From: Lachnospiraceae bacterium
GTDB taxonomy: Bacteria > Bacillota > Clostridia > Lachnospirales > Lachnospiraceae
Length of the DNA stretch: 38,637 nt
NCBI GenBank assembly: GCA_022792535.1
Contig: JAAWBG010000046.1
Coordinates: 1 to 38,637 of the forward strand
Direction of reading: 5' to 3'
Shown here: positions 1-6,873 of the stretch, piece after piece
Layout: every line of letters starts with the position of its first letter
How positions within the stretch are numbered: position 1 is the first letter of the stretch
The notes under the pieces: generated by a model
Databases searched by the model: none
What the model saw: the letters and a program-made list of their open reading frames with translations, nothing else
Told to the model about the DNA's origin: nothing
Program-made: the position numbers and the translations under genes

Positions 1-64
1 CAGATGCATCCACTAACTGATGGTCATATGCCTTCAGTGTGATTCTCATTACTTGACTTGCCAT
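1..64 (-). CDS. rpsJ: 30S ribosomal protein S10, 5' end only (runs off the window)
   Basis: The first 21 codons on the minus strand read MASQVMRITLKAYDHQLVDA followed by S, the conserved N-terminus of ribosomal protein S10. S10 is a small-subunit head protein and a NusB partner in antitermination; in most bacteria it opens the S10 ribosomal protein operon. The ATG is at 64 and a strong AAGGAGG lies 11 bases upstream. The gene continues beyond position 1, so the rest of the operon should lie to the left. The start is preceded by a leader of about 220 nt with its own promoter. Identity is certain from the peptide; completeness cannot be judged. Confidence 0.95.
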   Translation of the reverse strand, partial: MASQVMRITLKAYDHQLVDAS

Positions 65-287
65 AAAAAAAGTCGCCTCCTTTTCGCACTTTACCTCAGT
101 ACGACAAGCGGTGACTGTACACTTCTCCGTGTGTGTCATAACCGTTACACACGACGTTCTGCTTTCCTGCAGATTCCTGGTTGTGATACAGTGACTTGTC
201 GCCAGTTTCCTAACTTGACATTCGCTCCACGGAAAACCTGCCATTACCGGCAGCAACCTCACGCTTCATCGCTATCATGCCACAGCA
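65..287 (-). promoter_or_regulatory. Structured 5' leader of the S10 operon
   Basis: About 220 untranslated bases lie between the predicted transcription start and the rpsJ ATG. The minus strand holds several possible helices: CTGCC/GGCAG, CTGC/GCAG and GTGTGT/ACACAC hairpins, the last two enclosed by CGACAAG...CTTGTCG. Long structured leaders of S10 operons are known autoregulatory sites (L4 in E. coli), and S10 leader motifs are described in other bacteria. That this one binds a ribosomal protein is inference. No tRNA-like or classical riboswitch core was recognised. Confidence 0.6.
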
Positions 288-293
288 GGTATC

Positions 294-322
294 ATTATAA
301 AGCAAAACTCCCCAAAAATCAA
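294..322 (-). promoter_or_regulatory. Vegetative promoter of the S10 operon
   Basis: On the minus strand TTGATT (322-317) and TATAAT (299-294) are separated by exactly 17 bases. The -10 is perfect and the -35 differs from TTGACA at two bases. Transcription would begin near 287. Confidence 0.8.
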
Positions 323-340
323 GAGTTTTTTTCGGAAAAG

Positions 341-477
341 CTACAAGCCCAGCAAAAAAAGGTAACCATAACCGGAGGAAAATTTATTTTCCGAAAGTTA
401 TGGTTATCTTTTTTTATTGGGCGACAGCCAGCGAGCTCAAAGCTCGTAGAGCTTTGAGCTTCGCTCTGGGCTTGTAG
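341..477. repeat. Nested inverted-repeat block with bidirectional terminator-like hairpin
   Basis: An outer pair CTACAAGCCCAG (341-352) and CTGGGCTTGTAG (466-477 within one base) encloses two structures. The first is a 12-bp hairpin, arms 361-372 and 397-408, flanked by seven A's on the left and seven T's on the right, so it could terminate transcription in either direction. The second is AGCTCAAAGCT/AGCTTTGAGCT around 434-460. No gene is seen here. It sits between the rpsJ promoter and the rightward yxeA-like gene, where it could insulate the two. It could equally be a member of a dispersed hairpin family. Confidence 0.7.
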
Positions 478-604
478 TCTCCCGTCTTCTTCTAACCTTG
501 CAAAATTGTAAGGATAGAGGGAAAAATGTAAGCCATATCTATGGAAGCAAAACTGTGCTTCCTCTACAATAATTACAAATCAAGTGAAAGGAGACTAATC
601 ATTT

Positions 605-943
605 ATGAAAGGAAAATTATTTGCAGCTATCATAACCGTATTAATTCTGGGCGTATGTTTCGCAGGAGGCCTGTACTACATGGAAAACTATGACGAGTTT
701 TTCTATGGGAAGGTCGATAACAGCAGAATGGAAAAATTATCTTCGAACGACGAGATGAAATACGAGTACACTTTAGACTGCTATAACAAAAAGGGAAAAA
801 AGCGGGAGCTGGTCTTTAAAACTTCTCGAAAACTTAAGGAAGGGGCTTACATATCCTTAGAGGTAAAATTTTCTGGTGTTCACAAATGGGAGGAAGTTCA
901 ATATAAAGAACTGCCCCAAAAGGTGCAGGACAAAATCGAATAA
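605..943 (+). CDS. YxeA-like (DUF1093) small exported or membrane-anchored protein
   Basis: The 112-residue protein has a short charged N-terminus and one hydrophobic segment (about residues 5-24), which may be a signal peptide or an anchor. The rest is a small soluble domain with the pattern of the Bacillus YxeA family: YEYTLDCYNKKGKKRELVF, then a Lys-Leu-Lys-Glu turn, a beta strand, and WEEVQYKELPQKVQ at the end. Length fits the family (about 110-115). The function of YxeA proteins is not established. AAGGAG lies 11 bases before the ATG. A GGAAGCA/TGCTTCC hairpin (543-562) lies in the leader. The next gene starts 72 bases downstream. No lipobox is present. Confidence 0.7.
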   Translation: MKGKLFAAIITVLILGVCFAGGLYYMENYDEFFYGKVDNSRMEKLSSNDEMKYEYTLDCYNKKGKKRELVFKTSRKLKEGAYISLEVKFSGVHKWEEVQYKELPQKVQDKIE

Positions 944-1015
944 GACAATGAGTGGAAATATAAGTGCGATTGTGGTATTCTGTTAGAAATACAAACGGAA
1001 AGCTGGGAAAATCAA

Positions 1016-1633
1016 ATGAAAAATCCCTGGGAAGAAATTTCTTTAACCGATTATGAAAATCACATGAAACTTGATTCTGTTAAGCAGCTGCAGGCTATGA
1101 ACGAAATGATGAAAGCTCAATTTAACGATTATCCTGTTTCAAATATAATGATATTGGGTATCGCAGGCGGTAATGGTCTTGAACATATTCCAAAAGATAA
1201 ATTTAAAAGAGTATATGGGGTAGACGTCAATTCTGCTTATTTGAAAGAAGTTATTGATAGATATTCCCATTTAGATGAGATTTTAGAATGTATATGTATT
1301 AATTTGATGAATGAAAGCGATAAGCTGCCAAAAACAGACATGGTAATTGCAAATCTTCTGATCGAATATATTGGCTATGAATGTTTCCAAGAAGTAATCC
1401 AACAAACAAATCCAAAATATGTTTCATGTATGATTCAAATCAATACAGCGGATCATTGGGTATCAAATTCGCCATATTTGCATGTGTTTGACAAACTGGA
1501 AAACGTACATCATCAAATAGAAGCACATATGTTAGAAAAGATAATGCTTGAAATTGGCTATCATATCATCAAAACGGCGGAACATATGTTGCCTGATAAA
1601 AAGAAATTGGTACAGTTAGATTTTGAGAAATAA
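1016..1633 (+). CDS. Class I SAM-dependent methyltransferase, substrate unknown
   Basis: The 205-residue protein has a Rossmann methyltransferase core. Motif I is ILGIAGGNGLEHI (about residues 46-58), followed by VYGVDVNSAYL with the acidic residue that would bind the SAM ribose, and a motif IV-like ADMVIANLLIEYIGY stretch (about 106-120). There is no NPPY or DPPY motif, so nucleic-acid amino-methylation is not indicated; small-molecule methylation is more likely. The gene is visibly richer in A+T than its neighbours and its ribosome-binding site is weak, both compatible with recent acquisition. It is followed by a terminator and may be co-transcribed with the yxeA-like gene. Confidence 0.75.
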   Translation: MKNPWEEISLTDYENHMKLDSVKQLQAMNEMMKAQFNDYPVSNIMILGIAGGNGLEHIPKDKFKRVYGVDVNSAYLKEVIDRYSHLDEILECICINLMNESDKLPKTDMVIANLLIEYIGYECFQEVIQQTNPKYVSCMIQINTADHWVSNSPYLHVFDKLENVHHQIEAHMLEKIMLEIGYHIIKTAEHMLPDKKKLVQLDFEK

Positions 1634-1664
1634 CTGTAAGTTTATTGAAACAAATTAATAGCGC

Positions 1665-1704
1665 AAAGGCACATGGAATAGAAATGTACACCATGTGCCT
1701 TTTG
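1665..1704 (+). terminator. Intrinsic terminator after the methyltransferase gene
   Basis: AAAGGCACATGG (1665-1676) pairs perfectly with CCATGTGCCTTT (1691-1702) around a 14-base loop and is followed by TT. The T run is short, so efficiency may be modest. Confidence 0.65.
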
Positions 1705-1888
1705 CATGTAAAAAGGGAAATCATTTATCCGCTGATCCATTCAAGGGTCTCTTTTGCCATGGTTTTTCATCCACTGCAGAATCAATATCCGCTTCCATAA
1801 TACTGATACGAAAACCTCTTAATATAAATTAACAAGTCTCCAATTTTCATAAAGCCCTTCTTTCCCTGTCAATGCTGCCAGAAGGATT
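1705..1888. other. Gene-free stretch, possibly a decayed coding remnant
   Basis: No intact gene is seen. The minus strand at about 1720-1850 gives short coding-like pieces in different frames (for example MKIGDLLIYIKRFSYQYYG, then MAKETLEWISG and a stop), which could be a frameshifted remnant. This is weak. Confidence 0.2.
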
Positions 1889-2551
1889 CTACCCTTTACA
1901 ATCTAACATTGACATCCATTCTTCTTTATAAAACTGCTCTAAAATCTCTTCCTGTTTTTCTTCCATCCTGTGTTCTGATTCTCTGTCTTCTTCCTCCACA
2001 GGGGAATTCGTCTGGAGAATCCCTGCTGGTTCTGACGCCTCTCCCTCCTGCCAAGGCTGATCATTTCCCATTGCTTTCGGTTCTTCCTTAGCCTCCTGAA
2101 TGGCCGCTTTTACCGCCTCTCCCAACAACATTCCAAACTGAGGATTTTTCTCGCTTACTTCTGAGACCTGCTGGTAAGCCTGCTGTACAATATTCTGCTG
2201 CTCTTCCTTGGAAGAGGCCTGCTGCAATGCATGTTTGATCCGCTCTCCTTCCTTTCTGGCAAGCTCTGCCATCTGAGCAAGTTTGGGATCTACCTGACGC
2301 AGCAATTGTATCTCTTCCGGCGTCACCGGCTCTCCTCTGGCAATCTTTTTGGCTATCCGCACTGCTTTCCGGGCCTTCTTTTCACTGTCATCTATTTCTT
2401 TCGGCTCTAATAATTTCTGCAGCACAGATTTTTTATTTTCCTTTACTTCTGACCCTGTAAGATTTCTCATCACCTGGCTGATGTCTACTACCAGGTCACC
2501 CTTCTTCTTCCTTATATTTTCAGTTCCTGGACTTATCAGATTTAGATTCAT
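1889..2551 (-). CDS. Hypothetical acidic coiled-coil protein
   Basis: I do not recognise this family. The protein is about 220 residues, cytosolic by appearance (no signal or membrane segment), highly charged and predicted to be helical. After an N-terminal basic patch and LVVDISQVMRNLTGSEV come repeated Lys/Glu/Gln-rich helices, then a Pro/Glu-rich linker and a short tail. The GGGAGG Shine-Dalgarno is 7 bases before the ATG at 2551 but only 1 base before the ATG at 2557, so 2551 is chosen. It lies 46 bases downstream of the MATE gene on the same strand and is probably the last gene of that group. It may be a lineage-specific protein. Confidence 0.6.
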   Translation of the reverse strand: MNLNLISPGTENIRKKKGDLVVDISQVMRNLTGSEVKENKKSVLQKLLEPKEIDDSEKKARKAVRIAKKIARGEPVTPEEIQLLRQVDPKLAQMAELARKEGERIKHALQQASSKEEQQNIVQQAYQQVSEVSEKNPQFGMLLGEAVKAAIQEAKEEPKAMGNDQPWQEGEASEPAGILQTNSPVEEEDRESEHRMEEKQEEILEQFYKEEWMSMLDCKG

Positions 2552-2597
2552 GCTCATTCCTCCCGATAATTTCTTTAAAAAATATATCGGCAGAATA

Positions 2598-3938
2598 TTA
2601 TTTTAAAAAAAGCAATTCTTGTTTTTTCTTCCTATAATATATAAGCCCTGTTATATCAGCCAAAAACCATCCAATAGGAATAGACCACCAGATTCCGGCC
2701 ACTCCAATCACCGGTATTGCCGAGAGCACATAGGCCAGCAGCACTCTGGTTCCCAGTGAGATTACCGTAAGCACCACGGACATTCCCGGCCGTCCCAAAG
2801 CCCGGTAAAGACCATACAGCAAAAAGAGACATCCGATTCCACAGTAGAACACTCCTTCAATCCGCAGGTAGCGCACCCCTTCTCTGATAATCACAGTCTC
2901 ACTGCTGTCCACAAACAATCCCATCAGCGGCTGAGCAAACATACAGACTGCCAGAGAAATCACAATACAAAACAACATAGAAGCAGCCACTGCTCCCTTC
3001 AATCCTTTGCGGATCCGCTCTTCCTCTTTGGCCCCATAATTTTGTGCAATAAAGGTAGAAAATGCGTTTCCAAAATCCTGTACCGGCATATAGGCAAAAG
3101 CATCTATTTTTACCGCTGCCGCAAAAGCCGCCATAATGGCCGGTCCAAAACTGTTGACCAGTCCTTGCACCATGAGAATTCCCAGATTCATCACCGACTG
3201 CTGGATACAGGTTAAGATGGAAAATCCCATAATCTCTTTCATACAAGACCAGCGGACCCTCCAGTACTTTCGAATATTTTGAAATTGCTCACATCGAAGC
3301 AATGCATATACTGCAATTCCGATTCCAGAAACATACTGGGCAATCACTGTAGCCATTGCCGCTCCAGCCGTTCCTTGCTTCAGTCCCAGCACAAACCACA
3401 GATCCAGTATGATATTCAAAACAGCAGACACTGCCAGAAATACCAAGGGTATCACAGAATTTCCCACCGCCCGTAAAAAAGCCGCAAAATAGTTGTAGAA
3501 AAATGAGGCTGTGATGCCGCAGAAAATCACAAAAAGATATTCCCGCATCAATCCCCAAACTTCCCCAGGCACCTGCAGAAAAACACGAATCCCATCCAGA
3601 CACAGAAAGGCCAGAATATTTAACAGAATTGTCAATCCTCCGATCAAAACAAAAGAAGCGCAAATGCTTTCCTGCAGACCAGACACATCCTTCTGTCCAA
3701 ATCGAATAGAAAACACCGCTCCGCTTCCCATACAGAGCCCCAGCAGAATAGAGGTCAAAAAAGTCATCAGCGTGAAAGACGACCCCACTGCCGCCAGCGC
3801 ATTACTTCCTAAAAACTTTCCCACAATCAAAGTATCTGCCACATTATAACATTGCTGCAGCAGATTTCCCAGAATCATAGGCACCGCAAAGCGAAACATA
3901 GATCCCATAACGGAGCCTTTTGTTAAATCTTTGTCCAT
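2598..3938 (-). CDS. MATE family multidrug/cation antiporter
   Basis: The 446-residue protein is almost entirely hydrophobic with about 12 membrane helices, the usual size for MATE exporters. The start is typical of clostridial MATE proteins: GSVMGSMFRFAVPMILGNLL, then QQCYNVADTLIVGKFLG, the conserved helix 1-2 region. MATE proteins export drugs or metabolites across the inner membrane against Na+ or H+. It starts 2 bases after the lgt stop codon, and its Shine-Dalgarno (AAGGA) lies within the end of lgt, so the two are translationally coupled. The substrate cannot be inferred. Confidence 0.93.
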   Translation of the reverse strand: MDKDLTKGSVMGSMFRFAVPMILGNLLQQCYNVADTLIVGKFLGSNALAAVGSSFTLMTFLTSILLGLCMGSGAVFSIRFGQKDVSGLQESICASFVLIGGLTILLNILAFLCLDGIRVFLQVPGEVWGLMREYLFVIFCGITASFFYNYFAAFLRAVGNSVIPLVFLAVSAVLNIILDLWFVLGLKQGTAGAAMATVIAQYVSGIGIAVYALLRCEQFQNIRKYWRVRWSCMKEIMGFSILTCIQQSVMNLGILMVQGLVNSFGPAIMAAFAAAVKIDAFAYMPVQDFGNAFSTFIAQNYGAKEEERIRKGLKGAVAASMLFCIVISLAVCMFAQPLMGLFVDSSETVIIREGVRYLRIEGVFYCGIGCLFLLYGLYRALGRPGMSVVLTVISLGTRVLLAYVLSAIPVIGVAGIWWSIPIGWFLADITGLIYYRKKKQELLFLK

Positions 3939-3940
3939 TT

Positions 3941-4696
3941 CTATTCATTTCCTTCCAAATGTTTTCCAGCCCACAGAAACATTCCAATTCCAAGTATCAA
4001 AATAAAAATAGAAATTAACTGTGATGTGGACAGGAATCCAAAGGCTCCCCGATAATCATTTCGAAGCATCTCAATTCCAAATCTTCCAATACTATAAAGA
4101 ATACAATATCCTGCCGCCACTTTTCCTTTTTTCGGCTTTCTCTTGGCATATGCCATCAAAAGAAATGCGATGGCAAAATCCCCGATACTGGAATAGATCT
4201 GAGTGGGGATCAATTTCACTCCGTTGGGCGCATAATTTGACTGCCAGTACTGGATACTCAAAGCCGAATCTGTCTCTCTTCCATAACAGCACCCTGCAAA
4301 AAAGCATCCGATCCGTCCGCAGCCCTGGGCAAAAGCCACAGCCGGAAGCACCAGATCCAGATAAGCCAGGAAATCGGCCTTTTTATAATGGCAGTATCCC
4401 CATCCTGCCAAAACTCCGCCAATAATTCCGCCATATACCACCCACCCATTTTGAAAGTTCAAAAGAATGGAAGGGTCTCTTAAAATATCTTTGATACTGA
4501 CAGTATAGTAAAGAATTTTGCTTCCCACAGCGCCGCCGATCACAGCGCACCAGAAAATGCCAAAGAGAATATCTGGGTCTAACCCTTGTTTTTTTGCACG
4601 TTTCTCACTGATTAGAAACGCGCTCAAGTAGCCGATAGCTATCATCACCCCATACATATGCAGGGTAACGGGTCCGATGTGTATATCATTAATCAT
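3941..4696 (-). CDS. lgt: Prolipoprotein diacylglyceryl transferase family protein, atypical signature
   Basis: Lgt moves diacylglycerol from phosphatidylglycerol to the lipobox cysteine of prelipoproteins in the membrane. The 251-residue protein has about seven membrane helices, an N-terminal LHMYGVMIAIGY helix and a C-terminal GRFGIEMLRNDYRG loop as in Lgt. The Lgt signature loop, however, reads GRIGCFFAGCCYGRETDS. The Arg is kept, but the Asn and Glu that are usually invariant are both Cys. This is an Lgt-like subclass, and its substrate may differ. The ATG at 4696 is chosen because GGAGG is 5 bases upstream; a TTG at 4708 lies inside that Shine-Dalgarno. It is the first gene of the lgt-MATE group. 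Confidence 0.82.
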   Translation of the reverse strand: MINDIHIGPVTLHMYGVMIAIGYLSAFLISEKRAKKQGLDPDILFGIFWCAVIGGAVGSKILYYTVSIKDILRDPSILLNFQNGWVVYGGIIGGVLAGWGYCHYKKADFLAYLDLVLPAVAFAQGCGRIGCFFAGCCYGRETDSALSIQYWQSNYAPNGVKLIPTQIYSSIGDFAIAFLLMAYAKRKPKKGKVAAGYCILYSIGRFGIEMLRNDYRGAFGFLSTSQLISIFILILGIGMFLWAGKHLEGNE

Positions 4697-4738
4697 AATT
4701 TCCTCCAATTATATTTTTTGTCTTTCGATCCTTGCATT

Positions 4739-4767
4739 ATTATACGGAATTCTTTTCTACTTTGCAA
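4739..4767 (-). promoter_or_regulatory. Promoter of the lgt-MATE group
   Basis: On the minus strand TTGCAA (4767-4762) and TATAAT (4744-4739) are 17 bases apart. The perfect -10 lies about 43 bases before the lgt start. Confidence 0.75.
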
Positions 4768-4776
4768 GAGAAGCAG

Positions 4777-4805
4777 TTGCCACTTTTCTTTAAATCGGCT
4801 ATACT
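4777..4805 (+). promoter_or_regulatory. Promoter of the rRNA-type methyltransferase
   Basis: TTGCCA (4777-4782), 17 bases, TATACT (4800-4805). It is back to back with the lgt promoter. A small CCTTA/TAAGG hairpin lies in the leader near 4838-4854. Confidence 0.7.
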
Positions 4806-4897
4806 ACTATAAAAAATAGGGTAATTGAGATGGAGCATTCCTTATTGGCTGTAAGGGATATTAACCATAAATATATTGTAATAGAAAGGAAACACAA

Positions 4898-5758
4898 ATG
4901 TGGATTGCAGATAATTGGAAAGATTATGAAGTCATTGACTGCTCCAGCGGTGAGAAATTAGAGCGCTGGGCAGATTATATTCTGGTCAGGCCAGATCCTC
5001 AGGTGATCTGGGATACCCCTAAGACCCATAAAGGATGGAAGCAGCGAAATGGCCATTACCACCGCAGCAAAAAAGGCGGCGGCGAATGGGAGTTTTTTGA
5101 TCTGCCCCAGCAATGGGATCTGCACTATGGCAGTCTTACTTTCCATCTAAAACCTTTTCGTTTTAAACATACGGGATTATTCCCAGAGCAGGCAGTAAAC
5201 TGGGACTGGTTCGGCCCTAAAATTCGAACTGCGGGCCGCCCTGTGAAGGTCTTAAACCTCTTTGCCTACACTGGCGGCGCTACCCTTGCGGCCGCCTCTG
5301 CCGGAGCCAGCGTTACTCATGTGGACGCCTCTAAGGGAATGGTCACCTGGGCTAAGGAAAACGCCATTGCCTCCGGTCTGGCAGACGCTCCTATCCGCTG
5401 GATCGTAGACGACTGTGTCAAATTTGTAGAGCGGGAACTCCGGCGGGGCAACCGCTATGACGCTGTTATCATGGACCCTCCTTCTTATGGAAGGGGGCCA
5501 AAAGGCGAGATCTGGAAGATTGAGGACGCCGTCTATCCGCTGGTAAAATTGTGCGCTCAGCTTTTATCAGAACATCCCTTATTCTTTCTGATCAATTCCT
5601 ACACCACAGGGCTGCAGCCTGCGGTGCTTACTTATATGCTGGGTACAGAATTAAACAACAAAAAAGGCCGGATAGAGGCTCAGGAAATCGGTCTTCCTGT
5701 GTCCTCTAACGGCCTGATCCTTCCCTGCGGCGCAAGCGGAAGATGGGAAGGGCTATAA
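4898..5758 (+). CDS. Class I SAM-dependent rRNA methyltransferase (RlmI/RlmK-like core)
   Basis: The 286-residue protein has the core of RlmI/RlmK-type 23S rRNA methyltransferases but no PUA domain. Visible motifs are VLNLFAYTGGATLAAASAGA (motif I, about residue 118), VTHVDASKGMVTWAKENA (motif II), IRWIVDDCVKFVERE (motif III) and VIMDPPSYGRGPKGEIWKIE (motif IV, about residue 197). The DPPSYGRG sequence is typical of this family. Lachnospiraceae often carry this short form; the exact target base is unknown. AGGA lies before the ATG, and its own promoter is at 4777-4805. It converges with the pyruvate kinase gene, and only 25 bases separate the stop codons. Confidence 0.85.
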   Translation: MWIADNWKDYEVIDCSSGEKLERWADYILVRPDPQVIWDTPKTHKGWKQRNGHYHRSKKGGGEWEFFDLPQQWDLHYGSLTFHLKPFRFKHTGLFPEQAVNWDWFGPKIRTAGRPVKVLNLFAYTGGATLAAASAGASVTHVDASKGMVTWAKENAIASGLADAPIRWIVDDCVKFVERELRRGNRYDAVIMDPPSYGRGPKGEIWKIEDAVYPLVKLCAQLLSEHPLFFLINSYTTGLQPAVLTYMLGTELNNKKGRIEAQEIGLPVSSNGLILPCGASGRWEGL

Positions 5759-5783
5759 ACTCAATCGAAGTCTACGGTATTTT

Positions 5784-6851
5784 TCAACTGGATGAATGCA
5801 GTGCAAGATACCCTTCCCCGGCTTCCACTGTCTTTACAAGGTACTCCATCACCTGAGTTGGATATTTTCCCACTGCAGTTTCTCCTGTCACCATCACACT
5901 GGCGGCTCCCTCCGCCACTGCCCGGAAAATATCTGACACCTCAGCCCTGGTGGGAACTGGATGGGTCTCCATAGAAGCCAGCATCTGGGTTACCACCATA
6001 AAAGGCATCTTTGCCTGGCGGCACTTCCTAGCAATTTCTGCCTGTACCAGGGGCAGTTCCCACAGGGGCATACTGTTTCCTAAATCTCCTCTTGCAATCA
6101 CGATCTGATCTGCATAGGGAAACAGTTCTTCCAAATGCTCCACTCCTTCCATATTTTCTATCTTTGCAAAAATCTCTAACTCTTCTGCCTCCGCTTTTCT
6201 TAATTCCTGTTTTAATTTTATCAGATCTTTGCTGTTTCGCACAAAGGGCAGCATCACTCCAGTAACGCCATGAGACTTGGCCGCCCGAATATTTCTCTTA
6301 TCACTTTCTGTTAAGACTGGCAATTCTAGGGAAATTCCTGGCAGCGCAATACTTTTTCTGGACTGCAGGCAGCCGCCCCGATTCACTCTGCACCTTAGGA
6401 CTTCCTGTTTTGTCTCTGCAATCTCAAGCTGAATCTTCCCATCATCCAGGAGAATTTCCTGTCCTTTTTTCACGTGGCCAAAAATAACCTCCGGCACAGG
6501 AATAAAATCTTCCTTATATTTCCGACAGCTATCTGTTTTCTGTGCTTCCTGCCGATTTTCTTCTGATTCTATCTGTTTTAGATTTACATTGGCGCCTTCT
6601 GTCAATTTTATGGGCTCTTTCAGCTCCCCGATTCGAAGTTCCGGTCCCCGCAGGTCAATCAGCAGCTTCGGCTGTTTTCCGGCAGAAAAAGCACAAGATT
6701 GAATTTTCTCTGTCCATTCCCGGCAGCTATCTAATTCCGTGTGAGACAAGTTCAGCCGCACTCCAGTCATTCCCTGCCGAAACATTTCTGTAAGGACTGT
6801 CTGGTCTGCACATGCCGGGCCAATAGTCCCATATACGTCTATTTTTTTCAT
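5784..6851 (-). CDS. pyk: Pyruvate kinase, short form lacking the C-terminal domain
   Basis: Pyruvate kinase makes pyruvate and ATP from phosphoenolpyruvate and ADP. Catalytic features are all present: VYGTIGPAC, R32-N34-S36-H37 in VRLNLSHTE, D66/R68 in LIDLRGPELRIG, the B domain (about 80-165), K230 and E232 in FAKIENMEGV, D256 in ARGDLG, and T288 in VTQM. The K-D-T spacing (26, then 32) equals that of rabbit muscle enzyme. The protein stops at residue 355, just after the barrel motif VTGETAVGKYP, whereas normal enzymes are about 470-590. The C-terminal allosteric domain is thus missing. The end looks clean rather than frameshifted. It is 22 bases downstream of the L,D-transpeptidase gene. 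Confidence 0.85.
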   Translation of the reverse strand: MKKIDVYGTIGPACADQTVLTEMFRQGMTGVRLNLSHTELDSCREWTEKIQSCAFSAGKQPKLLIDLRGPELRIGELKEPIKLTEGANVNLKQIESEENRQEAQKTDSCRKYKEDFIPVPEVIFGHVKKGQEILLDDGKIQLEIAETKQEVLRCRVNRGGCLQSRKSIALPGISLELPVLTESDKRNIRAAKSHGVTGVMLPFVRNSKDLIKLKQELRKAEAEELEIFAKIENMEGVEHLEELFPYADQIVIARGDLGNSMPLWELPLVQAEIARKCRQAKMPFMVVTQMLASMETHPVPTRAEVSDIFRAVAEGAASVMVTGETAVGKYPTQVMEYLVKTVEAGEGYLALHSSS

Positions 6852-6873
6852 AGCCCTTTCTCTTTCCTGCTTG

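Noticed and set aside
20-457. 145-codon plus-strand open frame
   Set aside because: It is antisense to the rpsJ start, leader and promoter and runs through the hairpin block; it has no ribosome-binding site and a composition unlike a protein.
1016-1633. Erm-type rRNA methyltransferase (antibiotic resistance)
   Set aside because: No Erm motifs or NPPY-type motif; only a general SAM-binding fold is seen.
2899-3849. Open frames in other phases or on the opposite strand within the MATE gene
   Set aside because: They are shadows of a highly hydrophobic gene, with no start signals and no recognisable domains.
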